DNA of 8,755 bases from Candidatus Acidiferrales bacterium. GTDB taxonomy: Bacteria > Acidobacteriota > Terriglobia > Acidoferrales > UBA7541. This document shows positions 5,572 through 8,755 of the stretch, in pieces. The position numbers and the translations under genes were made by a program. Under the pieces are notes generated by a model. It was not told the DNA's origin. It saw nothing but the letters and a program-made list of their open reading frames with translations, and ran no database searches. The stretch lies in NCBI GenBank assembly GCA_030043155.1, contig JASHYE010000009.1:1-8755 (forward strand). Direction: 5' to 3'. The first letter of the stretch is position 1, and every line of letters begins with the position of its first letter.

Positions 5572-8133
5572 ATGCGCAATTTGCTTTTCAATCTTCGCTA
5601 CGCGCTGCGGCAATTTCGCCTCGCGCCAGTCTTCACCGCCTCTGCTGTACTCACTCTCGCTCTCGGCATCGGCGGCACCACCGCAATCTTCACTCTAATC
5701 CACGCCGTTATGCTCCGCTCGCTGCCCGTCTCCGATCCCGCCACGCTTTATCGCGTCGGCGACGGCAACGATTGCTGCGTCGAAGGCGGCTCACAAGACC
5801 GCTGGGGCATGTATTCCTACCCGCTCTATCAGCTCCTTCAATCTCAATCGCCCGAATTCGCGGAAACCGCCGCCTTCAAAGCCGGCGATGTCCGCATGAG
5901 CGTGCGCCGCGACGAGGGCGAAACAGCCGCGCGCCCGCTTCGCGCTGAATACGTCACCGGAACCTATTTTTCCACTCTCGGCATCCGCTCCTTCGCCGGA
6001 CGCCTGCTCACTCCCAAGGACGACACCGAAGCCTCCCCGCCCGCCGCCGTTCTCAGCCATCGCGCCTGGGAAATGCTCTACGCCTCCGATCCCTCCGTCA
6101 TCGGCTCTGCATTCGACATCGAAGGCCACTCTTTCACCGTCATTGGCGTCGCGCCTCCCGGATTTTTCGGCGAAACTCTCCGCGCCGATCCGCCCGAAAT
6201 TTGGATTCCCCTTCACCAGGAACCCCTGATCGACGGCGCCGGCAATCTGCTCCACCAATCCGTCTCCGCATGGCTTCGCATGATTGGTCGCTTGCGTCCC
6301 GGCGCTTCCACCGCCGGAATGTCCGCGCGCCTCACTGGCGTCCTGCGCATCTGGATCCAGCATGACTCCGGCTATCCCGCCAACTGGATGCAGGAAGAAA
6401 TCCGCAATCTGCCTAAGCAATTCATCAATGTCGTTCCCGCCGGTGCGGGCGTCGCCGAAATGAAAGAAGACTACGGCCGCAGCCTGCAAATCCTGCTCGT
6501 CGTCTGCGGCTTGGTCTTGCTCATCGCTTGCGCCAACGTCGCCAATCTGCTTCTTGCTCGCGCCGTCAATCGCCGCGGACAAACCGCCGTCCGCCTTGCC
6601 ATGGGCGCTACGCGGCGCCAAATCGTCTCGCAAGCTCTCGCCGAAAGCGTGCTCCTCGCTATCTTCGGTGGAATCGCCGGACTCGTCGTCGCTGTCGCCG
6701 CCGCGCGTCTCCTTCTCGCGCTTGCTTTCCACGGCGTAAATTTTCTGCCGATCAGCACCGCGCCATCGCTCCTCGTTCTCGCCTTTACTTTCGCCGTCGC
6801 GCTTCTCACCGGAATTATTTTCGGCGCTGCTCCCGCCTGGTTCGCCACACGCACAGATCCCGCGGAAGCTCTCCGCGGTTCAGGCCGCAGCACTGCCGGA
6901 CGCTCCACTTTCGCCCGCAAAGCCCTGCTCATTCTCCAATTCAGCATCTCCGTCGCTCTTGTCGCCGGAGCCACCATGCTTGCCCGCAGCCTCGGCAATC
7001 TCGAAGGCCAGAATTTCGGCTTCCCCATCAAGAACCACATCCTCGTCTCTCTCCACAATCCCGAAAGTAGCCTCACCGCGCCGCAACTAAACGCTCTTTA
7101 TCGCCGCATCGAAGACAGCATCAATCAAATCCCCGGCATTCGCGGTTCCGGCCTCGCACTCTATAATCCGCTGACCGACAACTGGGGCGAAACAGTCGAA
7201 ATCCAGGGTGACGTTGCCCCCGCGGGCGCCAGCAACGAAGCCGACTCCTCCTGGGATCGCGTCACTCCAAACTATCTTCAATCTCTCGGCGTTCCGCTCA
7301 TTCGTGGACGCTACTTCACCGCCGTCGACAACGAAACCACCGCGCCCGTCGCCATCGTCAATCAAGCCTTCGTCAAACGCTTCTTCAAGCCACGCATAGA
7401 TCCTCTCGGCCAGCATTTCGGCCTGGATATGCCCGAAAACGCAGGCACATTCCGCATCATTGGAATCGTCGGCGATGCTCACTTCGCCGGCTGGGGATTC
7501 AGGCAGCCGCCCCTTCCCATGTTTTATGTTCCGCTGGCCCAATGGGTGCCTTACAAAAGTGACCTCATGCTAAGACTCGAGCTGCGCTCGCACTTAATCG
7601 AAGGCATGCTCCTCGAAACCAACGCTTCCCCGGGGACCCTCGACCCTCTTCTCATTCGCATGCTCGGCGACATTGATCCCAACATCACCATCACATCAAT
7701 TCGCACGCTCCAACAAGAAGTCGATCTTTCCTTCGATCAGGAGCGCGCCGTCGCCAGCCTCGCCGGTCTCTTCGGCATCGTAGCCCTGCTGCTCGCCGCC
7801 GTTGGACTCTACGGCGTCACCGCCTACACCGTCGCGCAGCGCACCAACGAAATCGGTATTCGCATGGCCCTCGGCGCCGATCGCGCTAGCGTTGTCCAAC
7901 TCATCCTGCGCGGCGCGTTTCAGCGCGTTTTCATCGGCCTGCTCGTCGGAATCCCTCTCGCCATCGCCGCCGGCCGCCTCATCGCTTCCGAACTCTACGG
8001 CGTCTCCTCGTGGGACCCGCTCGCCCTCGCTCTTGCGGCCGTCGCTCTGGCACTCTGTTCCTTTGTCGCCGCCATCATTCCCGCCTTCCGCGCCGCCTCC
8101 ATCTCTCCTATGTCCGCCCTCCGCATCGAATAA
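5572..8133 (+). CDS. ADOP-type (acidobacterial duplicated orphan permease) MacB/FtsX-like protein, complete
   Basis: A full-length duplicated permease, 853 residues from ATG 5572. That start is preferred because GAGGGAG lies just before it and MRNLLFNLRYALRQFRLAPVFT is the usual ADOP opening; ATG 5554 (six codons earlier) has no ribosome site. Order: membrane segment 1 (about 19-45), periplasmic MacB_PCD-like domain (about 50-290), FtsX domain 1 (about 303-425, with LLIACANVANLLLARAVNRRGQTAVRLAMGA), junction WFATRTDPAEALRGSGR, membrane segment (about 449-470), second periplasmic domain (about 485-720), FtsX domain 2 (about 730-848, with GLYGVTAYTVAQRTNEIGIRMALGA), ending SPMSALRIE. The two halves are each a MacB-like permease, so one chain could replace a homodimer. 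No ATPase gene adjoins it. The substrate is unknown; macrolide, peptide or lipoprotein export are family possibilities only. No clear promoter was found upstream. Confidence 0.95.
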   Translation: MRNLLFNLRYALRQFRLAPVFTASAVLTLALGIGGTTAIFTLIHAVMLRSLPVSDPATLYRVGDGNDCCVEGGSQDRWGMYSYPLYQLLQSQSPEFAETAAFKAGDVRMSVRRDEGETAARPLRAEYVTGTYFSTLGIRSFAGRLLTPKDDTEASPPAAVLSHRAWEMLYASDPSVIGSAFDIEGHSFTVIGVAPPGFFGETLRADPPEIWIPLHQEPLIDGAGNLLHQSVSAWLRMIGRLRPGASTAGMSARLTGVLRIWIQHDSGYPANWMQEEIRNLPKQFINVVPAGAGVAEMKEDYGRSLQILLVVCGLVLLIACANVANLLLARAVNRRGQTAVRLAMGATRRQIVSQALAESVLLAIFGGIAGLVVAVAAARLLLALAFHGVNFLPISTAPSLLVLAFTFAVALLTGIIFGAAPAWFATRTDPAEALRGSGRSTAGRSTFARKALLILQFSISVALVAGATMLARSLGNLEGQNFGFPIKNHILVSLHNPESSLTAPQLNALYRRIEDSINQIPGIRGSGLALYNPLTDNWGETVEIQGDVAPAGASNEADSSWDRVTPNYLQSLGVPLIRGRYFTAVDNETTAPVAIVNQAFVKRFFKPRIDPLGQHFGLDMPENAGTFRIIGIVGDAHFAGWGFRQPPLPMFYVPLAQWVPYKSDLMLRLELRSHLIEGMLLETNASPGTLDPLLIRMLGDIDPNITITSIRTLQQEVDLSFDQERAVASLAGLFGIVALLLAAVGLYGVTAYTVAQRTNEIGIRMALGADRASVVQLILRGAFQRVFIGLLVGIPLAIAAGRLIASELYGVSSWDPLALALAAVALALCSFVAAIIPAFRAASISPMSALRIE

Positions 8134-8569
8134 CTTCGCACTCCGCACCTCGCGTTCTACATTGTCCATTCCGAGGAGCGATTTGCTCTTCGCACCGCGA
8201 AGAGCGGCGACGAGGAATCTGCATTGTCTTTGTGAGAGCGCTGCTTGTTTACCCTGAGGTTTACCCGCCGTGACGGGATCGAAGGGCCCGCCCGCGCCTG
8301 CCCGCCCGGGCGCACGATGCAACGCATCGCGTCATGCACTGCATTGCCATCTACGTCACGTGTAGTGTCATCGCAGACGGTGGATTTACTATCGGAAATG
8401 GTTTTCCACCAACATAACCATCATCGACAATCTGTCTTTTCCATTCAAACCAATAGCCACACATCAGCCTTATTATCATCATCTTACACAAAAGCCGTCT
8501 CATTCCGTTTTGGCCTGTCGATTGCTCTCGATTAGTGGCCCAGGCGCAAATTCCAGGAAGTGTGCTCAT
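8134..8569. other. Intergenic region with repeats and an AT-richer patch
   Basis: No supported gene in 436 bases. From left to right: the repeat element copy B; a direct repeat GTTTACCC (8247-8254, 8259-8266); a very GC-rich run at about 8285-8312; a perfect small hairpin CGATGC-AAC-GCATCG (8315-8329); and CTAC...GTAG around CACGTG (8351-8365). Bases 8381-8510 then drop to about 38% G+C by hand count, unlike the GC-rich genes around, with a small stem GGAAA/TTTCC. No promoter for the following gene could be picked with confidence. Confidence 0.5.
8162..8228 (+). repeat. Dispersed intergenic repeat, copy B
   Basis: Same family as the element at 1404-1450: TTGTC(C)ATTCCGA, a variable middle, GAGGAATCTGC, then ATTGTC. 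The outer stem ATTCC/GGAAT (8168-8172, 8214-8218) replaces ATCCC/GGGAT of copy A. The middle carries a perfect 9-bp hairpin GCTCTTCGC-ACC-GCGAAGAGC (8185-8205). CATTGTC is present on both sides (8160-8166, 8222-8228), as part of the element or as a target duplication. It begins 28 bases after the permease stop; with no T-run it is not a standard terminator. Confidence 0.65.
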
Positions 8570-8755
8570 TTGACCGAATTCAAGTTCAACGTGGTTGTCG
8601 TAGGAGGCGGGTTCAGCGGCACCGTTCTTGCCGCTCAGTTCCTGCGCCGCACTCCCAATCTCTCCATCGCTGTCCTGGACAAAGAGTCCTCCCCTGGCCG
8701 CGGCATCGCCTACGGCACTCAGCATTCCTGCCACCTGCTCAATGTTCCCGCAAGC
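8570..8755 (+). CDS. FAD/NAD(P)-binding oxidoreductase (NAD_binding_9-like), N-terminus, truncated by window edge
   Basis: The frame opens at TTG 8570 with AGGAAG (8555-8560) nine bases upstream and stays open to the window end, 62 codons. Residues 8-17 (VVVVGGGFSG) are the GxGxxG dinucleotide-binding turn after the first beta strand. VLDKE (35-39) ends the second strand, where an acidic residue binds the FAD ribose. GRGIAYGTQHSCHLLNVPAS (43-62) is a signature of the YdhS / COG4529-type FAD-NAD(P)-binding proteins. Members are usually 450-650 residues, so most of the gene lies off the right edge. Substrate unknown, probably cytoplasmic. The TTG start is the first sensible one in frame; a frame on the opposite strand over 8351-8734 is taken as its shadow. 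Confidence 0.88.
   Translation, partial: MTEFKFNVVVVGGGFSGTVLAAQFLRRTPNLSIAVLDKESSPGRGIAYGTQHSCHLLNVPAS

Noticed and set aside
5791..6732. Open minus-strand frame of 313 codons opposite the complete permease.
   Set aside because: The plus strand carries a clear full-length ADOP protein; the opposite product is Gly/Asp/Glu-rich without domains.
8351..8734. Minus-strand frame of 127 codons at the right end.
   Set aside because: Its first half is antisense to the convincing FAD-binding N-terminus and it has no recognised motif or good ribosome site.
1..8755. CRISPR arrays, tRNA or rRNA genes, integrases or transposases that would mark a mobile or defence island.
   Set aside because: None seen on reading both strands: repeats are only two- or three-copy, and no gene resembles such enzymes.

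Overview
The window looks like a high-GC chromosomal segment of an Acidobacteriota species. The strongest evidence is two large permeases of the acidobacterial duplicated orphan permease type (ADOP; MacB/FtsX-like, no ATPase gene beside them). A glycosyltransferase-39-type membrane protein with the PWxIRN and YRxPxEP signatures, a secreted Gly/Ala-rich protein, and dispersed repeats of the 'TTGTCATTCCGA...GAGGAATCTGC' kind fit the same origin. Lineage is inferred from protein character, not from a marker gene.

Layout: (1) 2-1294 (+), C-terminal half of an ADOP permease cut by the left edge. (2) 1295-1554, debris and repeats: a second, vestigial ADOP C-terminal tail, a repeat element, a 13-bp hairpin and a heptamer tandem repeat. 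(3) 1555-2799 (-), a secreted low-complexity protein with a C-terminal beta-type module. (4) 2800-3052, a divergent promoter region with a consensus -10 on the minus side and TTGACA-N17-TACAGT on the plus side. (5) 3053-3247 (+), a 64-residue hypothetical protein, converging on (6) 3284-3490 (-), a DUF1059 protein. (7) 3610-5085 (-), a polytopic GT39-like glycosyltransferase. (8) 5086-5571, a long non-coding stretch with tandem repeats and a strong minus-strand intrinsic terminator that has no gene upstream of it. (9) 5572-8133 (+), a complete ADOP permease. (10) 8134-8569, non-coding, with a second copy of the repeat element and an AT-richer patch. (11) 8570-8755 (+), the N-terminus of an FAD/NAD(P)-binding oxidoreductase cut by the right edge.

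No operon is evident: genes alternate in strand and are separated by 36-486 nt. This looks like ordinary acidobacterial chromosome with membrane and envelope functions (two orphan permeases, one membrane glycosyltransferase, one exported protein), not a defence island or prophage. The items most worth a second look are the orphan minus-strand terminator and possible structured RNA at 5363-5545, two copies of a dispersed repeat whose terminal stem covaries and which both lie downstream of ADOP genes, and the direct heptamers flanking the -35 of the 64-residue gene.
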